From NCBI GenBank assembly GCA_031288455.1, contig JAITRI010000010.1, positions 1 to 11,322 on the forward strand: a stretch of DNA of 11,322 nt. The letters run 5' to 3'. This DNA is from Puniceicoccales bacterium (GTDB taxonomy: Bacteria; Verrucomicrobiota; Verrucomicrobiia; Opitutales; JAIRKQ01). Below the pieces are notes generated by a model. It saw only the letters and a list, made by a program, of their open reading frames with translations, had not been told where the DNA came from and searched no databases. Numbering within the stretch: position 1 is the first letter of the stretch; each line of letters starts with the position of its first letter. A program made the translations under genes and the position numbers. Of this stretch, positions 1 to 6,315 are shown piece by piece.

Positions 1-147
1 GAGGCATTAAAACGGCACAGTGGGAATTTGCAAGTGCGCCGGAATGGGAAGTGGCACAGGATTCCACGCGCGGAGCGGTCCGCATCCGCGACGCGGATGC
101 GGGGGGGCTGGGGCTGCGCCCCTGCCCGCCGGAGGCATTAAAACGGC
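1..147. repeat. Direct-repeat-flanked intergenic segment
   Basis: The 16-mer GAGGCATTAAAACGGC begins at position 1 and recurs exactly at 132-147, a period of 131 bp. Between the copies lie the palindrome at 80-102 and a GC-rich hairpin (GGGGC 110-114, loop TGC, GCCCC 118-122). The first copy starts at the window's first base, so this may be the end of a tandem or composite repeat continuing to the left. No convincing gene is present in 1-400. The open frames there overlap one another in several phases and run through the palindrome. Confidence 0.6.
80..102. repeat. REP-like palindrome, copy A
   Basis: Arms CCGCATCCGC (80-89) and GCGGATGCGG (93-102) are perfect reverse complements around the 3-nt loop GAC. 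The loop's outer bases can also pair, giving an 11+1+11 palindrome. The same arms occur at 4422-4444 and 8961-8983 with different loops. It lies downstream of the minus-strand ORF at 401-1144. By analogy with REP-type repeats it could stabilise a transcript 3' end or reduce read-through. No T-run follows, so it is not a classical intrinsic terminator. Confidence 0.85.
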
Positions 148-400
148 GCCGTATTTTTAGGGTAAAGTCCACGGCGGCCGTGTTTTCTAGCTTTCCGGGA
201 ATTTTGTCTTTGTGTTCAGTTTACTGGAAAAGGCATAGGATGACACGGAAAAAGGATGGAATGCCCAATGGTGGATGTGTCCAGGTGGCACCGTGAATGC
301 ACAATTTTTCAATGCTTGGGTGCAGCAATTCCCTGTTTTTTCCAGAAGCGAACGTGTGCATCTTTCCTTGCGAAGGATTTTGATGTCCCACTTCTGGATT

Positions 401-1144
401 TTAGCATGATCTGTCTGTAATTTTTCCGAAGGAGTGAAATTTTCTTCTGCTGCGGAATGACGCCCGCGGCACGCCGTTTGAGTGAGGGACGCCGCGCCAG
501 TTCCGATCCGTGTCCAATTTTTTCCCCAAAGTGTATTTTTTTCGCACTGAATGACCGATCGGCGATTGGAGTGACTCGCACTGCGCACCGGTGAAATTTG
601 CAGCAGTGGTATCATTCGAAATCGTCGCATCCGCATTCGCAGTCACGTGAAAATCAGGGACAGATGGCGCACTGCCCACGGGAGAAGTATTCTGCTGACC
701 AAAGTGTAAACTCACACTACTGGCATCGCTTACTGGCGCAAATGCATTGGCGTTGGTAAGGGTGGTGCCAGAGAAAGGCTGAGCTTCAAATATCGCGTGA
801 TTTTTGAATGTGCCAAATGAATGCGGTTCCATGTGTGGCATGTTTCCTCTTACACCACCGAAGATCGACGTAGATCTCACATTTTTGTTACAATCGCAGA
901 CAACAAAATCATCGGAAAATTCCGGATTGGCGGAGCCGCATTGATCTGCGTTGGCGAACGGGTTCTCAAAGACTGACAATCTTCTCTTTTGGAGATGACT
1001 GTCAAATGGATTTTGCTGGCCGTACGCTTGTGAACCGCTGAATTCTTTCAGAAATGTGCTCTCCTTCGCAGACAATGCCAGCTCTCGGAATGATGTGTGC
1101 CCCGTCTGACTCTGCAAAATATCGCGCCACGTTTGGTCATTCAT
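401..1144 (-). CDS. Hypothetical protein with two NPF motifs
   Basis: This 247-codon open frame starts at ATG 1144 and I do not recognise it. The product is hydrophilic, rich in Ser, Asn, Phe and Pro, with no membrane segment or signal peptide. Residues about 1-35 (MNDQTWRDILQSQTGH onward) look like a folded or helical start. The middle looks disordered and contains NPF tripeptides at residues 45-47 and 61-63 plus several FG pairs. The last 50 or so residues turn strongly basic. Other minus-strand frames are also open over 309-636, so the true 3' end could differ or be frameshifted. There is no clear Shine-Dalgarno. A TTGACA box reads leftward at 1274-1269, but its -10 (TGAAGT) is weak. The composition would suit a secreted or disordered protein, but a non-coding open frame is not excluded. 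Confidence 0.45.
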   Translation of the reverse strand: MNDQTWRDILQSQTGHTSFRELALSAKESTFLKEFSGSQAYGQQNPFDSHLQKRRLSVFENPFANADQCGSANPEFSDDFVVCDCNKNVRSTSIFGGVRGNMPHMEPHSFGTFKNHAIFEAQPFSGTTLTNANAFAPVSDASSVSLHFGQQNTSPVGSAPSVPDFHVTANADATISNDTTAANFTGAQCESLQSPIGHSVRKKYTLGKKLDTDRNWRGVPHSNGVPRASFRSRRKFHSFGKITDRSC

Positions 1145-1194
1145 TCCATGCGATTCGCTCGCCGCGTGCGTGTGAATTTTCTATCGGCGGCGGG

Positions 1195-1223
1195 TTGACA
1201 TTGAAAATTGACGCCGCATTAAT
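1195..1223 (+). promoter_or_regulatory. Sigma-70-type promoter candidate without adjacent gene
   Basis: TTGACA at 1195-1200 is followed by a 17-nt spacer and ATTAAT at 1218-1223, which matches TATAAT at four positions. The next plausible start codon on this strand is the permease ATG at 1627, about 400 bp away. The transcript would therefore be a long leader or a non-coding RNA. Confidence 0.35.
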
Positions 1224-1294
1224 CCAATTGCTCACAGTGATGAGCACTTCAATTGAATGTTTTTAAAATGTCAAATGAAAACGTTGTCATTTTT

Positions 1295-1315
1295 AACGCA
1301 TGCGGCAAATGCGTT
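1295..1315. repeat. Hairpin upstream of permease gene
   Basis: AACGCAT (1295-1301) pairs perfectly with ATGCGTT (1309-1315) around the 7-nt loop GCGGCAA. It lies about 70 bp downstream of the promoter-like site at 1195-1223. Confidence 0.5.
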
Positions 1316-1497
1316 GGCAGTAGTTTTGCAAAGCCACAAAGGATATTTTTGTCCAACGCCATTGCTTTCACCAATTGATGCCGCTATCCGCTGAATTGCT
1401 TTAAAATTTTACTTGACATTGGACATATTTTTTGGGAATGTAACCGTGTGAACGTTTGTTGCCAGCACTATTGGCGATGGTGTTTTGTGTCTCAGGA

Positions 1498-1522
1498 GCA
1501 AAGCTATTCGCTTTAGCTTTGC
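1498..1522. repeat. 9-bp perfect hairpin in permease leader region
   Basis: GCAAAGCTA (1498-1506) pairs perfectly with TAGCTTTGC (1514-1522) around the loop TTCGCTT. GC-rich sequence follows rather than an immediate T-run, so a terminator is not well supported. It sits about 105 bp before the permease start and could be a leader structure. Confidence 0.55.
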
Positions 1523-1626
1523 GGCGCTTTGGGATTTTAGTGTATCCGCTGCGTGCTATTTTTTACGGTGTGTGAGTTTCTTCCGCATTTCCCCTAATTT
1601 TATTGAAAGCATGAATTATTTTGCAT

Positions 1627-2730
1627 ATGCGAAGAGAATATGAATTTTTTGATTCCGTCTGCCTAATTGCCGGAATGACGATTGGCGCGAGTGTGCTTGG
1701 ATTGCCGCTGTCGCTCAACGCATCCGGCTATGGTCCGGCATTGGTTGGGATTGCGGCGGTTTACGTCTGCATGCTAGCGTCTGGATTTTTATTGGCGCGA
1801 CTGTTTGTGGCGAATCACGACAGTGACCTGCCGACGCTATTTCGCCGACATCTCGGAAAAATTGGAGAACTGCTGTTTGACGTGAGCTATTTTGCATTGG
1901 CATTTTGTCTGCTAATCGCCTATTGGAGCGCGCTGAATGGAATTTTCCATGGAATTCCATGTGTGACCGTTGCCACCGCCGCCGCGGTTTACTATGGCCT
2001 GCGCATGCGATTTAAATTTTTGGAAAGGATAAATAGCGTTTTCACCGTGGGACTTATTGTGAGCTTTGCGCTTTTGATTTTCGCGAGTTTTCGTGGGGAA
2101 AGTTTGCCGCTATTTGAATTTTCCAACTGGAAGAATTTGCCGCTTAGTCTGCCCATAATTCTCTGCAGCTTTGGATATCACCAAACGGTGCCGTTGGTTT
2201 GCAAATCGCTCAACTATAGCACAAAGCGGATCGCAGCGGCATTGATTATTGGGACGATCATCCCGCTGCTGTTCAACGTGTCAATTTTGACCGTTGTTTT
2301 TCGCTTATTTTCACAGGAGGAATTGGCAAAAGCTGCCGCCGATGGCGTGCAGGCATTTTCGCTGCTGAGTGGTCGCGTAGGTTCACAGCTACTGTACCAC
2401 TCCGGACAATTATTTTCGTTTTTCGCGATCGCAACGTCGATGCTGGGAATTTCAATGACCATGAAGGGTGCGCTGAATGACGTCTTCAGTGAGCTGTCAG
2501 CGCTGCGCAAATGCACGGAAATGTTAATCATTTTGCCGATACTGCCGGCGATTTTCGCGCCAAATCCGTTTCTAAAAGTACTGGGCATAGCCGGTGGAAT
2601 TTTTGGGACGCTCATGGCCGGGATTTTGCCAGTCACTCCATTCCTGCGCCCGAAGCTTGCCAGTGTGCCCCATGTGCTGCTGTGGCTGGCATTCGTCGGA
2701 ATTTTTGCCATTGAGTGCGCGACGCTGTGA
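1627..2730 (+). CDS. tyrP: Aromatic amino-acid permease (Trp/Tyr permease family)
   Basis: Likely an inner-membrane proton-coupled importer of tyrosine or tryptophan. The 367-aa protein is almost entirely hydrophobic, with about 10-11 membrane segments, close to the roughly 400 aa and 11 segments of TyrP/Mtr proteins. The N-terminal signature at residues 14-30 (IAGMTIGASVLGLPLSL) matches the Gly-rich first-helix motif of this family and the wider amino acid-polyamine superfamily. A conserved-looking SFGYHQTVP segment lies near residue 181. The start chosen is ATG 1627. An in-frame TTG at 1621 is possible, and an ATG at 1611 is out of frame. No good ribosome-binding site precedes any of them. 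Family-level assignment is firm, but the exact substrate cannot be read from sequence. Such a transporter would suit an organism that imports aromatic amino acids from a host. Confidence 0.83.
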   Translation: MRREYEFFDSVCLIAGMTIGASVLGLPLSLNASGYGPALVGIAAVYVCMLASGFLLARLFVANHDSDLPTLFRRHLGKIGELLFDVSYFALAFCLLIAYWSALNGIFHGIPCVTVATAAAVYYGLRMRFKFLERINSVFTVGLIVSFALLIFASFRGESLPLFEFSNWKNLPLSLPIILCSFGYHQTVPLVCKSLNYSTKRIAAALIIGTIIPLLFNVSILTVVFRLFSQEELAKAAADGVQAFSLLSGRVGSQLLYHSGQLFSFFAIATSMLGISMTMKGALNDVFSELSALRKCTEMLIILPILPAIFAPNPFLKVLGIAGGIFGTLMAGILPVTPFLRPKLASVPHVLLWLAFVGIFAIECATL

Positions 2731-2787
2731 CTGGCACGCAAGGATGGCGGCGATATCCCGCGGTGGACGAAAACCGCAACAAGGCGC

Positions 2788-2816
2788 TTGACAAAAAATA
2801 TCCCATGTGCTTGATG
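2788..2816 (+). promoter_or_regulatory. Promoter for the CAU tRNA
   Basis: TTGACA at 2788-2793 is followed after 17 nt by TTGATG (2811-2816), preceded by TGC as in extended -10 elements. The tRNA starts 11 nt further on. The -10 itself is poor, so the call rests on the perfect -35 and the spacing. Confidence 0.5.
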
Positions 2817-2827
2817 CTCAATGGGTT

Positions 2828-2902
<75 letters not shown>

Positions 2903-2994
2903 CGGCGATTGCCGCGCACTTTGAATTGTGCAATGTTGCCATTTCGCCCTGCGTTGAACATGCGCGAAATTCTCGCTCCCACATGGGATCGCGG

Positions 2995-3022
2995 TTGACA
3001 GAATGCCGATTCGCCCTAGTGT
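2995..3022 (+). promoter_or_regulatory. Promoter for tRNA-Lys
   Basis: TTGACA at 2995-3000, a 16-nt spacer and TAGTGT at 3017-3022 precede the tRNA start at 3037. The two neighbouring tRNAs therefore appear to be transcribed separately as well as possibly by read-through. Confidence 0.5.
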
Positions 3023-3036
3023 GTGAAAGCATCCGT

Positions 3037-3111
3037 GGGTCGGTAGCTCAATGGTAGAGCAGTGGCCTTTTAAGCCATTGGTTCAGGGTTCGAGCCCCTG
3101 CCGGCCTACCA
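3037..3111 (+). tRNA. tRNA-Lys (UUU)
   Basis: The cloverleaf is complete. Acceptor strands are GGGTCGG and CCGGCCT, the D arm is GCTC/GAGC, the anticodon stem is GTGGC/GCCAT with loop CTTTTAA (anticodon TTT), the T arm is CAGGG/CCCTG with loop TTCGAGC, the discriminator is A (3108), and CCA is encoded at 3109-3111. The terminal acceptor pair is G1·U72 rather than the usual G-C. Confidence 0.95.
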
Positions 3112-3192
3112 GATTTTGGGACAGCTGGAGTGGAAGTCCACCATTGGTGCGCAGGTGATGGAGTAGCTGCGCAAAAATCTTCCCCAATGGAT

Positions 3193-3369
3193 TCATTCTT
3201 GGACAAACTGTTTATGTGCCATCATCATACTCAACGAGGTGTGTAATGCCTTCACCGGAAAAGTGATTTCTTTCCTCCGCCCATTCAATTTGAGAGATGT
3301 CGCGGCGGCATATTCCCAGGCGCATGTAAATCTTGTCACAAACTGGTCAAATGCCCCGCCGCCCAGCAT
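3193..3369 (-). CDS. Short ORF, possible remnant of a larger gene
   Basis: A 58-codon frame runs from ATG 3369 to TGA 3193-3195. The translation has an ordinary globular-protein look: aromatic and charged residues alternate, as in AFDQFVTRFTCAWEYAAAT near the N-terminus and KQFVQE at the end. It has no recognisable domain. The stop overlaps an ATG at 3196-3194 (ATGA) that opens another frame running into the tRNA-Lys region on the opposite strand. It may be a degraded C-terminus, a small protein gene, or chance. Nothing matches another gene in the window. Confidence 0.25.
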   Translation of the reverse strand: MLGGGAFDQFVTRFTCAWEYAAATSLKLNGRRKEITFPVKALHTSLSMMMAHKQFVQE

Positions 3370-3478
3370 TCGCCGATGTGCAAATGGGATCCGTCACCGC
3401 GCCCAGTGAAAAATAATTGAGCTCGCAGGAAAGCTTCAGCGATCTCTGCAAAAATTAGCAGCCATTGGGGTATATGTA

Positions 3479-3513
3479 AATATTGTTGCAATATTCCAAA
3501 TGTTGCATAGTAT
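3479..3513 (+). promoter_or_regulatory. Promoter with overlapping palindrome
   Basis: TTGCAA (3486-3491), a 16-nt spacer and TAGTAT (3508-3513) form a plausible promoter about 30 nt before the ATG at 3544. The -35 lies inside a perfect inverted repeat: AATATTG (3479-3485), spacer TTG, CAATATT (3489-3495). A palindrome over the -35 is a typical repressor position, so this may be an operator. Confidence 0.45.
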
Positions 3514-3543
3514 GTATGCATTGGCATTTTGAATGGGGGAAAT

Positions 3544-4296
3544 ATGAACGTGGATATATACCAGAAAATTCATGAGATAGTTGCTGACTCAAGGCGCAAC
3601 ATTGGAACTACACGGAATTATACCTTGGGGGTACGCGACAATCAGCATACCTATGACATTGCCATCACATCGAAGTGTGGCAAATTTTGGTCAAAACTAA
3701 CGAACATTCCAATATTAAAATCTCTTGTGGCCTGGAGATTCGTCACAAGCAAAATGACAATTGGCGACAGGGAATTCGAATTCTCCGGTAGTGCCAGTAG
3801 CGTTGAAAAAAAAGTAAAAAAATGTATCCTCGATGCGGCAGGTAACCACATAATCATGGACCTTCGAGATATCATAGATATTTGGTTGTCTTCGTTGAGA
3901 TTGCCTTCTGATCTTGGAGAGAGCGAATTTCTCCGTGAAATTGACAGCGGCGATCTTCCTCTCCCAAAAAATAAAAGCACTAGTTTGATTAGCCTGCGAC
4001 GGGCATTGAGATACATGGCAAGAGACACAAAGGATGTCATTCTTTCAAAAAAAGACATTGAAGAACTCGCACAGTTTTTGCAAAATCCGCTGCGTAGCAT
4101 AAAAATAAACTATCGGGGCAGCAAAATAAGCATCGAGCAACTGGCGAAGAAGATTGAATCCGGCGACAGGTCCAGCGCTCCCAGGGCGGCAAAGGAGATA
4201 CTCGATAATTTGGACGCCATCAGGAAAAATTTGGCAGGACAGTGCGCATTCAATGAATTGAGCGAAAAAACGAAGCATTTTCTAAAATCGAAATAA
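3544..4296 (+). CDS. Hypothetical protein, 250 aa, unrecognised
   Basis: I recognise no family. The start is ATG 3544, preceded by a purine run GGGGGA at 3535-3540. An in-frame TTG at 3529 is less likely. The product is soluble, mixed charged and Lys-rich, with no signal peptide or convincing membrane helix. An N-terminal region (residues 1-90) looks mixed alpha/beta. A central helical stretch follows (about 100-125, IIMDLRDIIDIWLSSLRL). The C-terminal half is helical and basic (about 165-250, KKDIEELAQFLQNPL to LSEKTKHFLKSK). Codon choice is richer in A and AAA runs than in malQ or the permease, which may mean transfer or weak selection. It has its own promoter-like site and stands alone. 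A host-directed or lineage-specific protein is possible, but nothing in the sequence proves this. Confidence 0.72.
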   Translation: MNVDIYQKIHEIVADSRRNIGTTRNYTLGVRDNQHTYDIAITSKCGKFWSKLTNIPILKSLVAWRFVTSKMTIGDREFEFSGSASSVEKKVKKCILDAAGNHIIMDLRDIIDIWLSSLRLPSDLGESEFLREIDSGDLPLPKNKSTSLISLRRALRYMARDTKDVILSKKDIEELAQFLQNPLRSIKINYRGSKISIEQLAKKIESGDRSSAPRAAKEILDNLDAIRKNLAGQCAFNELSEKTKHFLKSK

Positions 4297-4421
4297 TTTC
4301 CACGCAGCAGTCCATGGGCATGGTCCCACATTGCAATGGCGAGAAATGGGATGGCCACGAGCCTGCGATGAGATTTTTTGCCAATGCCTCCGGATGGCAG
4401 GAGTATGGCCCTTTGCGCCCA

Positions 4422-4444
4422 CCGCATCCGCGCAGCGGATGCGG
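4422..4444. repeat. REP-like palindrome, copy B
   Basis: CCGCATCCGC (4422-4431) and GCGGATGCGG (4435-4444) are perfect arms around the loop GCA. It lies between the convergent 3' ends of the 3544-4296 gene and the BPL_N gene (4557). The rest of this 260-bp gap shows no gene. Confidence 0.85.
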
Positions 4445-4556
4445 ACTGCCTAGCGCGCAAACTGTACCGCGAGCGTGAAATTTCCCGCGTGCCCGCTTTG
4501 TTTAAGTTCCCTCTATGGATTTCCATTGGCGTTTCCTTCGGATCGCAGCGGCGACA

Positions 4557-5312
4557 TCACAGCATGGCGAAGATATTTTCCATGAGCATTCGGCGCACGT
4601 TGGCGGTCGCGGACAGAGGAACGGCGAGGGTCCGCAGGTGACGATTTGTGTTGGCGGTGAATAGTTTTTCATCGATTGACAGATGTGCACCGGACAGGAT
4701 CACTGTTCCGCTGCCGCATTTGCCGTGTATTATGGACGGCTGCCCGGTTTCGGCGTACGTGGCGAGAACGCTGAACCCATCACCGCTTTTAATTCCGTCG
4801 AAATATGGACCGCCGTAGAACATCAAATTGACGCGCCGGTCGCCATTCCCGAGCGAAAGAATATTGTCCGAAAATGTAACGTGGCGGTATGTGCGACCGT
4901 CAAATTGTCCAAACGCAGGACCGATCGCGCTGCCGCTAAAAAATTTCAGCTCATGTTCGCCGATGATTTCCGATGGTTTCCCGCGATCGAATTCTATTCT
5001 ATTGGCGCCGTAGTAGGCACCGGCGCAGATGCCGAAGTATGCTCCTCCCGCCGCAACAAATTCCCTGATGTTGCCATTGCCCGTGCCGTTGAGTTTTCTG
5101 GCATAGGGAATGGATGCCCCTCCGGGAATGCATATGACGTCCGCGTCCGACATCCACGCGCCATCGATTATTGCGGCAGCGTCAATGGTGGAAACATCCC
5201 AATCCCCAAACATGTGCAAAACGTGCGGCAGACAAACCCTACTCACACCATCATCCGCGTAGACTCGCACTTTTTTTTGCATCGACAAAGTAAAATTCAC
5301 ACCTAATTTCAT
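4557..5312 (-). CDS. BPL_N-domain protein (glutamine-amidotransferase-like fold)
   Basis: The 251-aa protein resembles the biotin-protein-ligase N-terminal domain family (BPL_N), a class-I glutamine-amidotransferase-like fold found alone in many bacteria, whose activity is generally undefined. Supporting features are IPGGASIPY (residues 62-70), the nucleophile-elbow motif GICAGAYYG (94-102, Cys96), NLMFYGGPYF (162-171), and a C-terminal GKCGSGTVILSGAHLS (197-212) containing a His that may act with Cys96. No ligase catalytic domain follows, so it is not a complete biotin ligase. Start ATG 5312 is used. An internal ATG at 5282 (MQKKVRVYADD) would also give a full domain, and neither has a strong ribosome-binding site. 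It is divergent from the DUF2608 gene, with a palindrome just upstream of the start. Confidence 0.75.
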   Translation of the reverse strand: MKLGVNFTLSMQKKVRVYADDGVSRVCLPHVLHMFGDWDVSTIDAAAIIDGAWMSDADVICIPGGASIPYARKLNGTGNGNIREFVAAGGAYFGICAGAYYGANRIEFDRGKPSEIIGEHELKFFSGSAIGPAFGQFDGRTYRHVTFSDNILSLGNGDRRVNLMFYGGPYFDGIKSGDGFSVLATYAETGQPSIIHGKCGSGTVILSGAHLSIDEKLFTANTNRHLRTLAVPLSATANVRRMLMENIFAML

Positions 5313-5321
5313 CAAAAAAGC

Positions 5322-5336
5322 TCAGTTGCCAACTGA
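5322..5336. promoter_or_regulatory. Perfect 15-nt palindrome upstream of BPL_N gene
   Basis: TCAGTTG (5322-5328), centre C, CAACTGA (5330-5336). It sits about 10 nt upstream of the BPL_N start codon. It lies just downstream of a weak leftward promoter: TTGCAA 5366-5361, 17-nt spacer, GAAAAT 5343-5338. It may be an operator or an mRNA hairpin. The promoter part of this reading is weak, but the palindrome is exact. Confidence 0.45.
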
Positions 5337-5374
5337 AATTTTCGGCGAAGACTCTTGCATTTGCAATGTTTTGC

Positions 5375-5402
5375 TTGAAAATGTAGGACAATGTGATATA
5401 TT
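5375..5402 (+). promoter_or_regulatory. Promoter of the DUF2608 gene
   Basis: TTGAAA (5375-5380), a 16-nt spacer and TATATT (5397-5402), with TGA directly before the -10 as in extended -10 promoters. It is the best promoter match in the window. It places transcription start near 5409-5412, which rules out the upstream TTG at 5326 as start codon and favours ATG 5470. Confidence 0.65.
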
Positions 5403-5413
5403 ATTATTCAGAT

Positions 5414-5428
5414 CGGGGAATTTCCCCG
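5414..5428. promoter_or_regulatory. Perfect 15-nt palindrome at the DUF2608 transcription start
   Basis: CGGGGAA (5414-5420), centre T, TTCCCCG (5422-5428). It lies 12 nt after the -10 box, at or just past the expected +1. That position suits an operator, or a 5'-end hairpin protecting the mRNA. Confidence 0.5.
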
Positions 5429-5469
5429 TTCACGAAAAATGCTATGCATGCGATTGGGCGAGTTGTAAA

Positions 5470-6315
5470 ATGATGGTATCGGCAAAGACAATAGACGACA
5501 TAAGAAGGGCGCTGCGCGGCGCCGATTGTGACACGCTGGTGGCATTCGATTGCGATGAGGTGTTGACGACGATTTTGGAGCACGCCTGCAAAGGCCACAG
5601 CAATAGATTTTTTACGGAGTGGTGCAGCAGAAACGCCACCAGTTGTGCCGAACGTGGCATATTCGACGTTGCAACCTTCATACTGGTATCCAGCGAAAAT
5701 AGACTGGTGGACGAGAAAATGCCAGGGATTGTGAAAAATTTGCTGGAGAAGAAAGCAAAAGCCGTCGTTCTGACGGCGCTCTCCACAAAGCCGGTGGCAG
5801 ACGTGCACGACCCGATCGCTTGGCGAGTGGCGACACTGAACAGGTTGGGATATAATTTTGGAGATTTTTGGCCATCGCTCGCGGACAGGCGCTTCGATGA
5901 ATTCGCATGCGAATATCCTCCAGCCTACAGTTCTGGTGTAATATGCTGCGGCGATGTCCCGAAGGGCGAAGCGCTGCTGGCATTCCTGAAACATTCCGGC
6001 GCGGCACCAAAAAAAATAATCTTCATCGACGACAAGATGGAAAATTTGGAAAACGTGAGCGCTGTGTGCGCCGATGTCGGCATTGCGTTCGTCGGAGTCG
6101 AATACGTGGAAGCGGATCAAATGGCGTCGAATGTTCACTTCTCGGAGAAGCGAATAGAATTCCAGCTTTCCACGCTGCGGGAGAAAAGAATTTGGATATC
6201 GGACCTTGAAGCGGAGGAGCACATGAGCTCCGCAAATGCGATCGAAAACATTCCATACGCCGCCATTGAAAAGCTTCGCAAATCTCCGCGGACGAGCGCC
6301 GTCAGCGTGCCGTGA
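5470..6315 (+). CDS. DUF2608 family HAD-like protein
   Basis: The 281-aa protein has a HAD-superfamily motif set. Motif I is AFDCDEVLTT (residues 25-34, Asp27 and Asp29), motif II is VVLTALS (99-105, Thr102), motif III is a Lys in GDVPKGEA (Lys165), and motif IV is IIFIDDKMENL (183-193, Asp187 and Asp188). This arrangement fits DUF2608, a family from host-associated bacteria with unknown substrate. A Mg-dependent phosphatase or other phosphotransferase is the natural guess. No signal peptide is seen. ATG 5470 is chosen over the in-frame TTG 5326 because a strong promoter ends at 5402 and GGGCGAG (5456-5462) is a plausible binding site. The last 14 bases overlap the 3' end of yidD on the other strand. 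Confidence 0.78.
   Translation: MMVSAKTIDDIRRALRGADCDTLVAFDCDEVLTTILEHACKGHSNRFFTEWCSRNATSCAERGIFDVATFILVSSENRLVDEKMPGIVKNLLEKKAKAVVLTALSTKPVADVHDPIAWRVATLNRLGYNFGDFWPSLADRRFDEFACEYPPAYSSGVICCGDVPKGEALLAFLKHSGAAPKKIIFIDDKMENLENVSAVCADVGIAFVGVEYVEADQMASNVHFSEKRIEFQLSTLREKRIWISDLEAEEHMSSANAIENIPYAAIEKLRKSPRTSAVSVP

Larger units (their letters stand above)
1145..1626. other. Long intergenic region with promoter-like site and hairpins
   Basis: No gene is recognisable in this stretch between the divergent 401-1144 ORF and the permease. It holds a rightward promoter-like site at 1195-1223, a leftward TTGACA (1274-1269), a third TTGACA at 1413-1418 without a good -10, and hairpins at 1295-1315 and 1498-1522. 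It could be an unusually long 5' leader, a small-RNA locus, or decayed sequence. Confidence 0.5.
3112..3543. other. Mostly non-coding region downstream of tRNA-Lys
   Basis: No recognised gene lies in this 430-bp stretch. It contains an inverted repeat, TGCGCAG (3148-3154) and CTGCGCA (3167-3173) with a 12-nt loop, not followed by a T-run. It also holds the short minus-strand ORF 3193-3369 and, at its right end, the promoter region of the 3544-4296 gene. tRNA 3' ends are common integration sites. I looked for a repeat of the tRNA-Lys 3' end in this stretch and saw none. Confidence 0.5.

Noticed and set aside
187..636. 149-codon minus-strand open frame
   Set aside because: It overlaps the 401-1144 ORF in another phase and extends into sequence without coding character. 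It is kept only as a possible alternative 3' end.
1413..1444. Promoter directly upstream of the permease
   Set aside because: TTGACA is perfect, but the only fair -10 (TGTAAC, 1439-1444) is 20 nt away, and the hexamer at 17 nt (GAATGT) does not match.
2214..2741. 175-codon minus-strand open frame
   Set aside because: It is antisense to the permease, whose membrane-segment pattern is on the plus strand.
3148..3173. Intrinsic terminator after tRNA-Lys
   Set aside because: The TGCGCAG/CTGCGCA stem has a 12-nt loop and is followed by A-rich rather than T-rich sequence on the transcribed strand.
4683..5306. 207-codon plus-strand open frame
   Set aside because: It is antisense to the BPL_N gene, with no recognisable domain.
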